DNA of 64,000 bases from Desmodus rotundus (GCF_022682495.2 NC_071393.1:117196239-117260238), one strand, 5' to 3'. Positions 33,975 through 47,640 are shown, counted from the first letter of the stretch. Notes: generated by a model not told the origin, from the letters alone. Translations and numbers: made by a program.

Positions 33975-34165
33975 TGTTAAAGATGAGCAGATTGAAGCAA
34001 AACAAGGTGGCCTGGCCCAAGGCCACAGCCTGTACACGACGGCACCAGGACGAGGTGGGCTGCTGCGCTCACCACCGTATCTCCGGTGCTGCGCAGCGCA
34101 GACCAGGACTTGAGCACAGGTCTTGACCCAGAGTCCTTGCCCTTAGCCTCTGGACCGTAACAAAT
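33975..34165 (-). repeat. MIR, diverged
   Basis: GATGAGCAGATTGAAGCAAA, GGCCCAAGGCCACAGCC, GGACTTGAGCACAGGTCTTG: reverse MIR order with an insertion in the middle. Confidence 0.45.
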
Positions 34166-36454
34166 GGCTAGGCTAGGCGTGGCCCAGCCCGGCCATGCTG
34201 GCGCCTCCTTCCACAGGTGGGCTCGCGCTGGCTCCCAGGGCTGTGCTGCGGAGCGCCCAGCATGACCGACAGGACACTTAGTGCAGGGTCATTCAGAATG
34301 GAGGGAAGATGCCTGTTTGCAGAGAGCACCTCTGGTGCTTCTTTCGGGTCAGACACTTAGAACGTGAGATTTCTGATTTGGCCTTTATTTTGGCTCTGGA
34401 GGTTTGAAGCATAAAACTCTTCTTGAGTTTACCTTCTAGGAGGGATGCCTCTTCCAGGCATAAATCTGTTGTCCATGCGGTTATGCCAAGTCCTTCGATG
34501 GAAAATCAGTTCATACGTTACACTTCACACTTGACTTAGTCCATTTCTCTGTATGTGAATGTTTAGAATCCATTATGCAGTAGGAGTCATACATTACATA
34601 TAACTGGTTTCTAGAATTATCTTTGCTCAGAGAATTACTCGGTTGACTAGTAAAGACTGCTCCTTTGAACTCAGAGTAGCCAGTGGATGGGGGCACTCTG
34701 TGAGCGAGTGCCCGGAGTCACCCCTGGACACTCATTCGGCAGCGACACGAAGCAGATGTTTGGGCACCTGTAAGGGAACTCACTGGTTCCCTCGAAAATC
34801 GCATCCAGGGTCTTTGAGGTTGTCAGTGCTAGGAACGTTATCAGTGAGAAGGGGCTGTTATTGTCCTTGTACTTACTTGGTGGGGGCGGGTGATTGGCAA
34901 GCACTCCCAAAGGAGGAGATGAATCTTGGGGAACAAAAATGATGATCGCAAGGTCAGGGCTCCCCTCAGACAGCTGGTCTCCTTCTAGCATCAGCCCTAG
35001 GCGGACACCGGCAGGCTTTCCTGCGGCGCCCCCTGTGGCCAGTGCTGTGCCAGATGCCGGAGGTGGTGAAGGAGAGCCCTCCGCTCCTGCTCTGCTCTGG
35101 TGAGACACACACCCTTCCCTCCCCGTCTTTGATGGGAGACTTTCAGGAGCTGCATCTCTCCAGTCTGTCTATCCAACCCGTTTCTTAGCACTCAGCCTCC
35201 CTGGCTTCACTCTGGCTACGTGTGCTCCTCCCTGGGGAGGGGCCTAGGCGGAGAAGAGAAGCCCTGCTTGCCCTCCCTCCATTGATGCCTCAGGCTTCCG
35301 AAGGAAGTGAATGGAAAAATGGAAGAAGGAAGGACTTTCAGGATAAGGTGTGTTTATAGGATGAGAAACGGAGAGTGAGTGATATTTAGAGGAAGTTGGG
35401 GACCTGCCGGTCGGCCAGAGTGTACCACTGCGTGGAAACTGTCTGCAAGGCCAGGATAGGCCAGGAGCTCCAGCGCCTGTGTGGCCAGGCGGAGGCCCAG
35501 CGCAGTCCGCAAACAGCTGAAGGGCATGGCGCTGATGGAGGGAGATGTCGTGGTCTGAACGTTTCCAAATTCATATTTCAAAAAGTGACAAAGAATTTTT
35601 AAAAATCGCTTCATAAACAGAACAAAACGCACCTGCCCTTTGGAACAGGCCTTTGGGACGTGATTTACAAATCCTTCATAAAACCTTACAGGGCTCCGCC
35701 CTAAAGGAGCGCTGCATTTTGCTGGGAGACGGAACCTGAAAGACGGAAGGCACTGCAGGAGCTAGGTAGCGAAGCCCACAGGATGAAGGATGGCAGAGGC
35801 AGCTGATGGTCGTGGTGATTGGTGGTTTACAGTATTGAGGCCTGCGAATCCAGAAGAGGAAGTGATCCCAGGGGGCAGAGGGCACTTGAGGAAGAACCTG
35901 CGTGGGGTCCTGCAGGATGGACCGGGCTTGGTGAGGTTCAGGAGAAAGTGAACGGCCTTCCAAGGCAAGTGGCCTGGCACAGTGGAGACTCCACATGGAG
36001 ACTGAATAGGGAATTCACTAGAGGACAGGGGCTTTCCACAGAGTTAAGCCCTGATCGTGGTCCATTCTCAAAGACACATACTCAGTGTCCCCACAGAGAC
36101 TGCCTTTAGTGAAGTCTGGAGACTGCTGATCCTAGGTGGAGTCCCTCACAGCTAGAGCTAGCCCAGTGCTTCAGGGAGCTGGGATACATGATTGTGGAGA
36201 ACAGCTGAGAATGATCGACAGCCCAAGGCCCAAATGACCTCCGGATCTCCACGCTGGAGGACGGCAAACCTGATCTTTACTGTTCAGATGACCATCCTTT
36301 AGAGACCTGATTACCCATTAGTATTCTTGGAATCGAGTTACAGGTTTGTCCTAAGGCCTTTAGACTTCTGTCCTGGAGGGTGGGAGGGGGTCAGAGAAAA
36401 AACATCAGATCTGAAAAAGGAATCCAACCCAGTCTCTGCAAGTGACTTTGGGTG

Positions 36455-36850
36455 GGTCATTCATTTGTTCATTCATTTGTTCACTTAACCACCTTTCGTT
36501 GACTACCTACTATGTACGATGCATAGGGTTGGGCACTGGGCATATGGTGGTGAGCAAAACACCATTAGTCCTTGCCCTCACACAGCTTACAGTCTAGTCT
36601 GGGAAGTAGGGACTAAAGAAGTAGTCAGACAACGAAATAAGTAAGGACAAATTGCGATTGAGTCCACTGATTTGAATTGGGCGATGAGGAAAGGCCGCTC
36701 TGAAGAAGTGACTTAAACTTCAACTTGAAGGACGATAGAGTTGCCAGCAATGGGGGCTAGAAGTTGGGTGGGGGGACCCTGGTAGAGAAGACAGCAGGTA
36801 CAAAGTCCTGTCACCTCTCTAATCCCAGAAGCATCCAGGCCTGTTTGGTC
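36455..36850 (-). mobile_element. L2 3'-end fragment
   Basis: Starts with TTCATTCATTTG repeats, then GACTACCTACTATGTACGAT, GGTTGGGCACTGGGCATATG, CTCACACAGCTTACAGTCTA and TTCAACTTGAAGGACGATAG, which is reverse L2 from its 3' end inward. Confidence 0.75.
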
Positions 36851-36978
36851 TCTTCCAGCTCTTAACATCTAGTTCTCAGAATGTAAACTCTGGATAGTAT
36901 GTGAAGCTTGAAGAAGGAACATTGAGAGGCACACAAATAGGAGAACAATTCTTTGTTTTTAAAAAAGAGCAGCATTCA

Positions 36979-37175
36979 GCCCTGGCTGCTGTGGCTCAGT
37001 GGACTGAGTGCTGGCCTGCGAACCAAAAGGTCCCTGGTTCAATTCCCAGTCAGGGCACAAGCCTAGGTTGCCGGCCAGGTCCCCAGCACGAGACATATGA
37101 GAGGCAACGACACATTGATGTTTCTCCCTTCCCTTCTCTCTAAAAATAATATTTAACAACAAAAAATAAAACCCC
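36979..37175 (+). repeat. VES-type SINE
   Basis: Head GCCCTGGCTGCTGTGGCTCA, box-B-like GGTTCAATTCCC, middle GCCAGGTCCCCAGCACGAG, tail TCTCTAAAAATAATATTTAA. Short flanking repeats: CAGCATTCA at 36970-36978 and CAGTATTCA at 37176-37184 (one mismatch). Confidence 0.93.
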
Positions 37176-38477
37176 CAGTATTCAAACTGAGACAATCTCT
37201 GAAAACATGATTAGATTATGGACTCAACTTTCAAAGTTTGTCTTGGAGTTAAATACAAGTTAAGAAAGAACTTGTGAGCCCCAAAATATGGCCTTAGAAA
37301 GTGGGACGTCTCTGTAAGCAGGAGCTGAGAAAAAAGGATTAGCTCTTGCTTGCACACACAGCCACTGTACCTGGTGTAGCCCGGACTGTGGGCGGAACTG
37401 CCCCTCCCACCTCCCGGCAGCTCCCAGTGCCTCTCAGACATGCCTGTCCCCACTGGAGGGGGCTGTGCTCTTTGTATCCTGAGGTCCAGTTTTGACAGAA
37501 TCGAGTATCTCAAACCCTAGGAATAATAAACCCTTATGGCCAACCCAAAAGTGTTTAATTCCTAAAGGACAAGCTGGGTTGAGCCACTTCTAGCCAGGGG
37601 CAATTGGGGACTTAATGCTGCAAGTGTAGCAATCTGGATGATCTGAGAGCTCCGAGTTTAAGGGTAATTGCTCAATTTTCTATCCATGTCAACAGGGAAA
37701 ATAGGTAAAAGTGGCTGAACACAGCCAAGCAGTGAGGCTGGATGAGATGGGAGATGCTAGACTGTCGGTGGAATTAGAAAAATGCTATCTGTAGAGGGCT
37801 GTCGCTCCGCCGCTCCTCTCCCCCCCCCTTCCCATTCTTCTCTGTCTCCAGGCTTTCTAACTCTTTGGGGTTCTTTCTCACTCTTTGCTTAATCCATCCG
37901 CCATATTCTTCATCCGTTCTGCAAAGAGCGGTCATTCTGAGCCTAAACAGCTTTAATGCAGAGAAAGGGAAAGTGGAAAGAATTGTTTAAGTCCAGATAA
38001 ATTGGAACCCTGGTGTCTCAGTTCCTTTCTCTTGCTGAGTGAGAACAATGTTCCTTCCTTAGGCTCAGAACAGCACGTGGGACTTCTTAAGAGGCCCCTA
38101 AACCTAGTTCCTTTGCTTCTCTAATTTTTAAAAACTATTCTAACCAGCACTGATTTTTTAAATTAAATAATGTTCCTTAAAATCAACTTGTCTTTTTAAA
38201 TTCAAAGTCACTAGAACTAACGCTAAGGTCTTTCCAAACCCGTGCCTTCCATTCCCCTTCCCTGACAATCGCTCACAGGAGCTCCTGGGATGTAAACGCA
38301 CCCACGGGGGGGACAGGGCTGGGATGGGCCTCACTGGGCCGAGGATTGGCTATCCTCTCTTTTGGCTGTGTGCTTTGCTAATCTTTGTTCTGTCTATGGG
38401 ATGCCGAGTAAGCAATTGGAGAAAGAAGGGGGCGCTGTAAGAAGTGCTGTGGATCGTTGCCAGTTGAGTGTCCCCGA

Positions 38478-38640
38478 GAGCCAGGCACTGCGCGGCGTTG
38501 CCTGCGATACTTCAGTTGACCCGCGCTGTCCATGAGGGAAGCTGGTCACCTACCACCCTATCGCAGAGGAGGCAGTTGAAGCCGTGGGAAGTTAAGTGAC
38601 TCACAGAAGGCACAGGACTAATGAGTAGTGATGTGCTGGT
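38478..38640 (-). repeat. MIR SINE
   Basis: GCCAGGCACTGCGCGGCGTT, CACAGAAGGCACAGGACTAA and TCGCAGAGGAGGCAGTTGAA in reverse MIR order. Confidence 0.6.
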
Positions 38641-38760
38641 AAATATAGACGTCCCCCTTATCTGTGCTTTTGCTTTCTGTGGTCTCAGTTACCCACATCC
38701 AGCTGTAGTCCAAAAATAGTCGATGGAAACTTCCAGAAATAAAAAAATTCATAAGCTTTA

Positions 38761-38984
38761 GCTCTGGCTGGGGTGGCACAGTGGATTGAGTCCTGGCCTG
38801 CTCACCGAAAGGTCTCCGGTTCGATTCCTGGTCAGGCCACATGCCTGGGTCGAGGGCCAGGTCCCTGGTTGGGGGCATGCGAGAGGCAAGCCATTGAGAT
38901 GTCTCTTTTGCACATCGGTGTTTCCCTCCCTCTTTCCTTCCCTTCCCCTCTCTCTAAAAATAAATAAATAAAATCTTGGAAAAT
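38761..38984 (+). repeat. VES-type SINE
   Basis: Head GCTCTGGCTGGGGTGGCACA, box-B-like GGTTCGATTCCT, middle GGGCCAGGTCCCTGGTTG, and tail with CTCTCTAAAAATAAATAAAT and AAAATCTTGG. Its left end abuts AAGCTTTA; no convincing duplication. Confidence 0.93.
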
Positions 38985-39377
38985 AATTTTAAAAACCATT
39001 TTTTAAATTGCATGCTGTTCTGAGTAGTGTGATGACATCTTGCTTCTTCCCGCCCCGTCCTTCCTAAGATTCGAGTCCTCCCTTCGTCCGGCGTATTCAT
39101 GCCGTATACTCTACGTTAGTCACTTTGCAGCTGTCTCTGCTATCAGATCAGTTACCAGAGAGAGACCACGTTTACATGGCTTTTATTATAGTGTATTGTT
39201 TTAATTGTTCTATTTTATTATTAGTTGTTAATCTCTTACTGTGCCTGGTTCATAAATCACACTTGTTTATAGGTATGTATGAGTAGGGAAAACAAAGTGT
39301 GTGTAGGGTTTGCTAGTGCCCATAGCTTCAGGCGTGCGCTGGGGGCCTCGAATGTAGCCCCTGCAGATAAGGAGTGC

Positions 39378-39400
39378 CGGGGGGGGGTGGGGGGGAGGGA
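39378..39400. repeat. G-rich run
   Basis: Two G runs (8 and 6 or more) separated by T; potential G-quadruplex on the + strand. Confidence 0.85.
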
Positions 39401-42400
39401 CTGCTGTATTTAACCACCTCATTGGTAGCATTTGCCGGTTTCTGTGGTGCAGATACCCTCCCATGGTTGGTTCCAAGCTCCCAACATGCCGTCGCCGACT
39501 GCGGGCTGGGAGGAGATGGGCAGCTGCACTCTAGCGTTGTATCGTGTTTGCACCTGCTGCTACAGTAGATGTACATAGTTCCAAGAGCGTAGGTAAAGTT
39601 CAATGTAGTAAAATTTAGGGAGTGGTGAATTTTGAACATTATCTTCATTTTTAATTTAATTTATTTAATTATAAGGATATATCATTTAATCTTCAGTAAT
39701 ATTTATGCTTAACAGCCCGTGGGCAAAAGCCCTAAAAATTTCGCCTTTAGCTCTCATAAGCCAGTACGAACTGGCTGCCCCCTACATTGCCTCTGGAAAG
39801 TGGTGGAGCTGGAGGTCAGGTGGGGTCTTTGTGACTCCTGGTCACTCTGCTCTCACTGCCTCCCTGTGGCAGGCTCTTTTCTCAGCCCTGCTTGTTGAGG
39901 AAGTTTGTCTCCAGTAATTTTTTCAGCACCCTGTTGCCTATTTGCTCTCCTTTCCTGGTTCCCAGATTTACCTGCTGGCCCATGTCCTCAGCGTGACCGA
40001 ACCTCTCCCTGTGAAGTCTTGTCTACAGCAACACCTGGGCTGAGCAGAGAAAAGCCAGAGACCAGGTCTTTAAAGTTCTGTGACATGAAGCAGAATCTCC
40101 AGGTTTGACTATTCCTCTCTTTCTTGTTATGCTTTCTCTGCTAGCAAATCCATTGAGATTGCGTTTACATAATGAATTCTGGCGCCTGTGCTGCGTCCTC
40201 TGGAGAGGGGATCTTGGCCGTCTTCTACCTTACCCTGGTGCGGGTGTAGCCCGGGGTCTTGTCCAGACCTCCTGCTCGTTGGCAGAGCTGGGACAGATGC
40301 TCTGTGCCCCTAGTGGTGCTCTGAAACCTCTAGGTCACATCAGACTTTTCAAACTTACTGTCACGAACACCTCTGCCTGAAACTCGGTTGACAGTGACCT
40401 CCGGGGTTCCATTTTCTTTGTCCATGTGAGCGGCCGACCTGCACGACCCCATCTGAAGAGCAAGAATGGGAAGAATGCGGCTGAAGGTCTTGTGCCACGT
40501 TGTGCAATGCATGTTGTGAATGAAGCAGGTCACATTAACCTCCCAGGAACTCAGAGCGAGAAAGCTCCGACAGCAACCTGCGATAGTCTGTGTCCTGGAG
40601 GAATGTGATTAATAATAAATCAGCCAGCACTAAGCACCGACCAAAGTCAAAGACAGCTGACTGTCCCTAAAATCGATATGGAGATCAGGTATTTATTTGC
40701 TATCTCCTTGGATTCTGTCTTGGTTGACTACAGAAGGCCGCATCAGGATAGGACAAAACCAGTCCCATTTACTTTTGTGATGGTCCTAGGTGTGACTGCA
40801 GGCAGTGTTGCAGCTTTGCGGGAGAGGCACGCGTACTTCCCCGGCGCCCTGTGAAGGGACTGGGTGGACGAGGAACGAGAGCAGCAGAGAGACCTAAATG
40901 CAGACAGGCCCATAGTGGTGAGGACCCCTGCCCAGGGAGGTCTTGGACCGCTTAGAGTTTTATTTGAAAGAAATAGAGGCTTGGTGTTCTAGGTGGAGTC
41001 TGTGTAAAAAGCCATAATGGCCTTTATGATGAGAAAAGACAGTTGTAGAGTCGCTCCAAATAGCCTTTGAAACCAAAGTGACAGCAAGCTGTGGCCTGGG
41101 ACGACTGGTGGCTGTGTGTGTGCTCCTGAGTAGAAGGCCAGATGGCCTCGGAGGATGGGAAGGGAAAGGCGTGCCTGTGCACCCGCGGTTGGACACAGCA
41201 CATCGCTCAGCCCTCGGGTGGAGAAGTCTTTTCCTTCTGCCACGTCACACGTGGAAATTAGTTCCTAAAGAAGGACCCAGTCTAGGCAGAACAGAGGTCT
41301 CGGGGAGAGGCGTCATGGACCCCATGACCCCAGCAAGAGATGAACTTGATCTAACTTTAGGTTCTACCAGCTTTCCAAAAATTCACAGGTGTTCTGTGTG
41401 TGGGGGTGTACTCGTCTGTGTACACCCACACGGGACACACACTGAGGATGATTCCTGAGTCCATAAGTGTGGTTGACAGACTCGGTTCACCTAAAAGACC
41501 CTTTAAGAGAAAGTTCTTGAAAGATGATTACAGAATTGAGACACCATCATTTAAAAGTGCCCGAGGCAGACGCCTTTGAAAATTGCAGCAGCGAGGGACA
41601 GAGAAAGCGCCACGCAGCCCTTGATTGTCGCGCAGCTCCCTCAGGACCCGTCCTCCCCCGCCCCCTCCGTTTCTCATCTGAGGAGAGCAGGCCGCAGTAA
41701 GAGTGCTCATCTGTCTTATGAAAATCCGACTCGGAAGGGCTGTGATCAAAACCAGCGGGCTGTCACCGGCAGTGGCCTCGCACGGGGGAGCTGTTCAGCA
41801 GCGTGTGGGGGAGGGGGTGTCACGGGTGGCACCGATCAAAGCAGCATTTTTTTAATAAATATATATAAGGAAAATACAAAACTAAAGATTTAGAATGAAA
41901 GCGGTCTAGTTTGTCTTGTTTTTTGGTGTAACATGAGGAGGATGAAATAGAATCAGATATGCCTGGTTTCTGACATGCTCCTACTGGCGGCTCTGAGAAG
42001 CTGTTTTCTGTCACATTAATATCGTGTCACTCATCTTGGGCCCTATTGAAGAGAGCGGAGAGTTCCTCAGTTTCCATCCCTTCCAGCCACTTCATTCCTC
42101 TATGTCTGTGAAGTCCTTTACCCCTACCTCCTCTGAACACACCTCGGCGGGTCAAAGCTGGAACCACCACGAAGCCAGGAGAGCCGCTGGAGTGGTGGAG
42201 AGCGTCCCCGTTCCCTGTTCTTTGTTCCCTTCAGTTGTCCGTAACCAGTGATTTGATGTTCCCTAGCGGTCACCCCAGCAGGTGACACTGGGGTTCCCCA
42301 GTGTCCGGCTCCTGGGCAGGGTGGGATCTTTCCCCATCGAGAATCCTCGTTGGGCCGTGCTTGTCTCTTAGGAGCACTGCCTTTGAATTGCTTGAAAGGG

Positions 42401-45400
42401 TCCCTCCTGGTTGACGGCCCCTTGCATGACTGATACAGTTTCTTACACAGCACTCAGTGGACAGGGGGTGATGGGGGAAATCTCATTCTGGGGTGCCGCA
42501 TTCATGGCTCCTTCAGAAATGCGCCAAGGTCCCTCTGTGGGCAGTACGTGAGAGCTGACTGTCGCACGCCGTGAGGTAGCTCGAGCTGAGTCACCACTCT
42601 TACTCAAAACCCCTGCTCCGCCTGTGAACCAGCCAGCACCACACTGTGCTGAGGCCTGGCTTGTCTCAGAAACCGAAATCAGTCCCAAGTTTCCTCTCCA
42701 ACCCATCGCCAGCCAGGAGAGTCCCTGCAGCTCGGTGCTGCGAAGAGCAATCGGCTATTTAGATCCTGAGGTCTGTGATCTTCCCGCAGCAGTGTTCGGG
42801 GAGACTCAGTTTGGCAGGAGCATGGCGGCATTTCACCCTAGGGAACACCGATGGGAGAAACCAAGCAAACCCAAGATGGCACCTCCGGACGGGGCCTGTC
42901 CTCTCTGTTCCTCTGTGCACACTTCCTCTGGGACCTGTTCCCAAACAGACACTCTCCCCCGTCTTGGGCTGTGCGTTTTGCTCACAGTCAGTCCTGTTTC
43001 TCACCTTTGCAGCCTGGCTCTCTAGCCAGCATCGCAGTTTCCAGGCGCTCTTCTCATTTGCCTTTCTCCTCGTCTGGCTGTGATGAGTACAGGCTGGAGC
43101 CGGCCTCTATCGGGTATCATCATGAGGGGTAGGTCCCCATACAGCGGGCCTGCCAGGGACCTGCAGACAGGTCTCTGCCCCTCGAACCCTGGCTCGGAGA
43201 GCAGGGGGCCAACCGTGCTGGGCCGAGGCTCCCTCAGGAGCTCCTCTGAGACCGTCTCTTTCCCTTGTTCCTTCGAGTGTTTGAAGCCTGTTGCCTACTG
43301 CTTTCCCCCTTTCTTCTCTCTTTTTAAAAAATTCTCCATTTTTTTCTTTTAGAAAAAAATTATTTATACGATTGAGATCCACTAATTAAAGCCGTTTTCT
43401 GGTATTTGGTTACTGGAGCGTTTGATGTCTCTCTGACAAGACCATGAAATGCACGGAGTGTCCACAGGGACAGAATTTGCTGAACACGGCTCTTTGTAAA
43501 TGAGGGGACACAGTGTCGCCGCAGCTCATGAATATGAAACGTCCATGATGCCACCTCAGTGGACTTGGGAACACAGATGAATCCTGTCATGGGCTAAATG
43601 AGACCAATTTCTTTCACTTAACTTCATCTTCAATCAGACCTTCTTCCATTTGCCTGTTTAAAATTCCCCATACGTGATGCAGGAGGTAACAGCATTCAGT
43701 AAAACAAAGTTTTGCAGCTGCAGAGAAAAATTATAATGATCCCTGGTTTAAAGTTGCCGTCTCCCAAAACCGTGGACATTGTTTCCTGTTGCCCGTGGGC
43801 TCTGCTGAGGTCTGCTGACTTTGGGCACAGAATTCGGGGCCGTCTGGACTGATCTCGCTGGGGTGTCCTTGAGCAGCACGTCCAGATCCCTTCCGTGTGG
43901 ACTGGTTATGGACCTTGGTTGTGGGAGGTTGGATGTGAGCCCTTAGCGGCCGGCGAGTGCTCCGTAGCGGCCAGGGCACCGAGTGGGAAGGCAGCTCTGG
44001 GAAGAGATTGCATGTGAGCAGGCAGGGCCTTTGCCGTCGGAAGCTCATTAGTGGTCGCAGTGAGAAGGGGCGTGTGGTCAGTAAGCACGGCCAGGAACGT
44101 GACAAGGCAGGCCAACCACTTGTATCAGTTACTAAGTGTCAGGTGAGAAAGTGCCGGAGTGTGGTGCAGTCTTTATGTCGCTCTCTAGAAACTCTTCTGC
44201 GTGTGATGAGGAGATTCCATTCAGAAAGCTCCAACTAAGAAAATCAGCAAGAACCTAAAGGGACACAGAAAGGAGGGCTCTCTGTGGGACTCATGGGCCA
44301 GACTGGGGTGCTTTCTTTGTTCCCTCCTTCCTGCAGGACCAGGCTCTACACTCCAGGTGACGGGCCTGCGTGATGCTCAGGGGCACTCATTTCCAACTGA
44401 GTCCAGTCTGAGAAGTCACTTTCTGTTCCAATTATACCCAAACAACAGCTGGGTTGGGGTGCAGGCTATCCCAGAATGCATCACAGAGAGCGGGGCCAGC
44501 TTTGCAGGCAGAGGCAGGCAGACTTCGACTGTCGGGAGCAGGGGCCCAGAGCCTCCCCCTGGGACCTGGCGGGGGAGTTAACGTCTTAGTGCGCAGTGTG
44601 ATGATACTGTCCGTGATAAATGCATTCCAGGGCCGTGGCCGCTTCGCACGTTTTTGAAAGCAGTTGGAATGGATCCTCCTGGTATTCCCATACGTTTCTA
44701 TTATTTATCTCTGTTATTTATGAAAACGTTCCTCATTTCTGTGGTTTCAGCTGGTGGTTGGTGGGTAGATTTGTTGGCAGACCAGTGTTCTGGCATCATC
44801 ATGAGTTTCCCACTTGGCGATGATCTTTCTCTTTGAAATCGGCTCTCACTGTGTTAACAAGCCTTTATGAGGGGCTCCCAGAGAGTAGATTACACAGTGG
44901 GACACCCTAGAGATCCCAGGAGAAAAACACAGGGAGCAGTGTGGAGAGCCCTGCGGCCCGGCCTCAGGATGGAAGTCTGTGAGGACCACGTTTGAATGCC
45001 TCCTCCCCTGCGCCCTTGTCCCCACTCCCCGGTGGTTCCTTGTTTATGCAGGGACCCTTCCCAGCAGGAGCAGCTCCAAGGGAGCCTTTGCTAGGATGTT
45101 GTCGACCCCAGGAAGTAGCCGAGGATCGCTCTTGGCTGTTGCTGTGAAAGGAACCCATGCAGGCAACTCCGGGCTTCAGTAGCACCTACACTCTAATTGG
45201 AATAATGGGGAGGAGGTCGATGCAGCTCCTCCACGTGTGTGACTTTCAGATCAGAGGGTTCAGTTTTGTGCAGCTGTCCTTTAGTCCTTGGGAATGCAGA
45301 AGTGACCAGGATGTGGTCCTTGAGAGCTTTCCACCTAGGGTGCAGGCCGAGGTCCAGGCTCACTTTACCCACTGAAAGGCAGTGAGGTCTGCCCCGGGGC

Positions 45401-45544
45401 CTTGAGTGAAGAATGAGGGAAAGACAAGCAGCAAGCTCAGAATTCTGCCGGTCGGATTCTGCGACGATTCACAAAGGAAAGGATGTGCATTTTTCTTCTG
45501 CTGCTCATCTATTCTTTCTTATGCGTAGACCCCCTTTGTAGCTT

Positions 45545-45860
45545 CGGCATCTTGGTTGTCCCCTGCATGCCTCAGAGGGGTCTTGTGTATAACAGGTACC
45601 TGGTCCATGTTTCCTGGCTGGTTGACACGGAGCTTCCTCACCTGGCACCAGGCACCCTCTCCCCTGCCTCGCCCCGTGCCACTGTGCCCGGCCCTCCATG
45701 CCAACCACACTGGCCTTCAGTTTCTTCAGTGTTGCAAGGTACTTCTCGCCTCACAGTGCCTTTGCGCATGCCACCCCCTGCCTGGTTGAGTCTTTTCACT
45801 TTCAGCTGCATTGTCCTAATTCAGGGAGCTTCCCTAACCCCTCACCCCACCCTACCCCCC
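45545..45860 (+). mobile_element. L2 fragment
   Basis: ACCACACTGGCCTTCAGTTT, CTCACAGTGCCTTTGCGCAT and CACCCCCTGCCTGGTTGAG follow the L2 coding remnant order. Confidence 0.55.
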
Positions 45861-45957
45861 AAATTCTAAATTAGATCCTCTCTGGACTGGATTAAATAAA
45901 TGCATTATGGAGCATCCATTCAGTAATACTAGGTGGTCACTTAAAAGAATAAGATGT

Positions 45958-46147
45958 TGCCCTGGCTGGTGTGGCTCAGTGGATTGAGTGCTGACCTGTG
46001 AACTAGAGGGTCGCCGGTTCGATTCCCGGTTAGGGCACATGCTTGGGTCGAGGGCCAGGTCCCCGGTGGGCAGAGGAGGCAACCACACATTAATGTTTCT
46101 CTCCCTCTCCCTCTCCAAAATAAATAAATATATAAAGTCTTTGAAAA
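45958..46147 (+). repeat. VES-type SINE with perfect duplication
   Basis: Head GCCCTGGCTGGTGTGGCTCA, box-B-like GGTTCGATTCCC, tail CTCCAAAATAAATAAATATA followed by an A run. Flanked by an exact 15-bp direct repeat, AAAAGAATAAGATGT, at 45943-45957 and 46148-46162. This identical duplication makes it the youngest-looking SINE of the window. Confidence 0.97.
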
Positions 46148-46489
46148 AAAAGAATAAGATGTATCAGTATAGTATCTGGAAGGATAAAAGCAAGCTGCAG
46201 AACGACATGTGTGGAAAGTGATCCCATTTGTGCACCGTTTTTATTAAAAAGGATATGTGTGCTGTGGTGGGCATAAATTCTTTTCGGCATGTACATCCCA
46301 GAAATTGTTAATAGCGATTACCTCTAGGGGGACACCTGGGGCTCATACGAGGAAAGGACATTTTTCATTGTGAACTTTTCTGCAGCGTTTAAATTTATTA
46401 CCATGTGTGATGTTATGTTTATCTTTAAAAATAAGACAGTTAGGTCCCCCTGTTATTTTTAGCCATAGAATCCAGTTAGTCTCCCTCAC

Positions 46490-46652
46490 GGTACGTATTT
46501 GAATTTATTTGCTTACCGTCTCCCGCTACACTGGTGCTCCACAAAGACAGGGGCCACATCTGTTTTATTTGCTGGTGTTACAGGTACCACTTAGCCTGGT
46601 GCCTTTTGCATAGTAGGTGCCCAATCAGTATTCCTTGAATGAATGAATGAGT
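46490..46652 (+). mobile_element. L2 3' end
   Basis: TACACTGGTGCTCCACAAAG, CAGGTACCACTTAGCCTGGT, ATAGTAGGTGCCCAATCAGT and the terminal GAATGAATGAATG repeat typical of L2. Confidence 0.85.
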
Positions 46653-47294
46653 GTATGAACGAGCAAACAAATGCCGTTTCCCCAGCGCGTGGTACCTGGG
46701 TCATCTGCGGGGTGGGTGAGCAGGTCGAATAGTGCGTGAGATAAGAGGCTGATACGAGAGGCGGCCAAGACGCGAAGAAAGCTCGTTCCGTCTGAGGTGT
46801 CGGAGCTGGGATGGCGGCCTGCATGGGGCAGAGCTGAGCTGAGGGCTGAGGGCACCTGCTCCCATGCACTGGAGGTTTAGCCCCTGGCCTCGCCCTCCCC
46901 TCTCCTGGGGTTGCTCTAGGAGCCCAGCCACCTCCCTCTCCCTGGGGCTGGTTTACGGAGGGTGGCAGAGAATGAGTCCCCGGGGCCTCTGGCATCAGTG
47001 CGCTCTTCTCATTCTGCCCCGTTGGGCCTTATTGTAGGAAAGTAGCGAGTCAGGGCACATGACGAGGGAGAGACTTGGCTTATTTACGGTTATTGGTATC
47101 TAGAGAAACGCCCAGGAACAGAGGGCACTGAGTCTCAGGCAGAGTGAAGCTGCCCGACTGCAGGCAGTCCCTCACCGCTCCACCGGAGGAGGCAGCTCCG
47201 AAGGCACTGTACCTTGCAGAGGAGGCACGGGTGGGTGTGGGCAGGTGAGTGGGTGCAGTCGGACTGGCGTTGGAAGTGGGTTCTGTTCGTTATT

Positions 47295-47400
47295 AATGGT
47301 TTCCCCTTGTGCAAGCTGCATAATGCTCCTCAGCCTCAGTGTTCTCATCTGGAAAATGGGCAGGAGTAAGTGAGAAAAGGAAGGTAGAACCCTATAGTCT
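47295..47400 (+). repeat. MIR fragment
   Basis: CTTGTGCAAGCTGCATAATG, CTCAGCCTCAGTGTTCTCAT and CTGGAAAATGGGCAG: MIR core. Confidence 0.6.
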
Positions 47401-47444
47401 GTCTCCATGCTCAATATTGTATCTGTCAAATGAATAAGAATAGC

Positions 47445-47640
47445 ACAGCACTTAGTATTTTATGAAGATTATTCCCTTTAACACTTACAGCAACTGTATG
47501 CAGTGGGTGTTCTGTATAATTGTATCAGTTTTACAATGAAGAAACTGTGGCCAGAGGGTCAAATCACACAGCTAGTACATGGAGGATTCGAAGTCAGCCA
47601 TCCTGCCTCCCGAGCCTGCACTCTTAACCAGTGGGGAGTC
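47445..47640 (-). repeat. MIR SINE
   Basis: CTTTAACACTTACAGCAACT, TTTTACAATGAAGAAACTGT, TCACACAGCTAGTACATGGA and CTGCACTCTTAACCAGTG: reverse MIR, nearly complete. Confidence 0.8.

Noticed and set aside
35026..35045. CTCF-like GGCGCCCCCTGTGGCC and a similar site near 61205
   Set aside because: The spacing between the CC and the AGGGGGC part is one base short of the core consensus in both.
45958..46040. tRNA gene-like sequence (A- and B-box-like heads)
   Set aside because: It is the head of a SINE, with a SINE body, A tail and target-site duplication; the same head recurs at eight other places.
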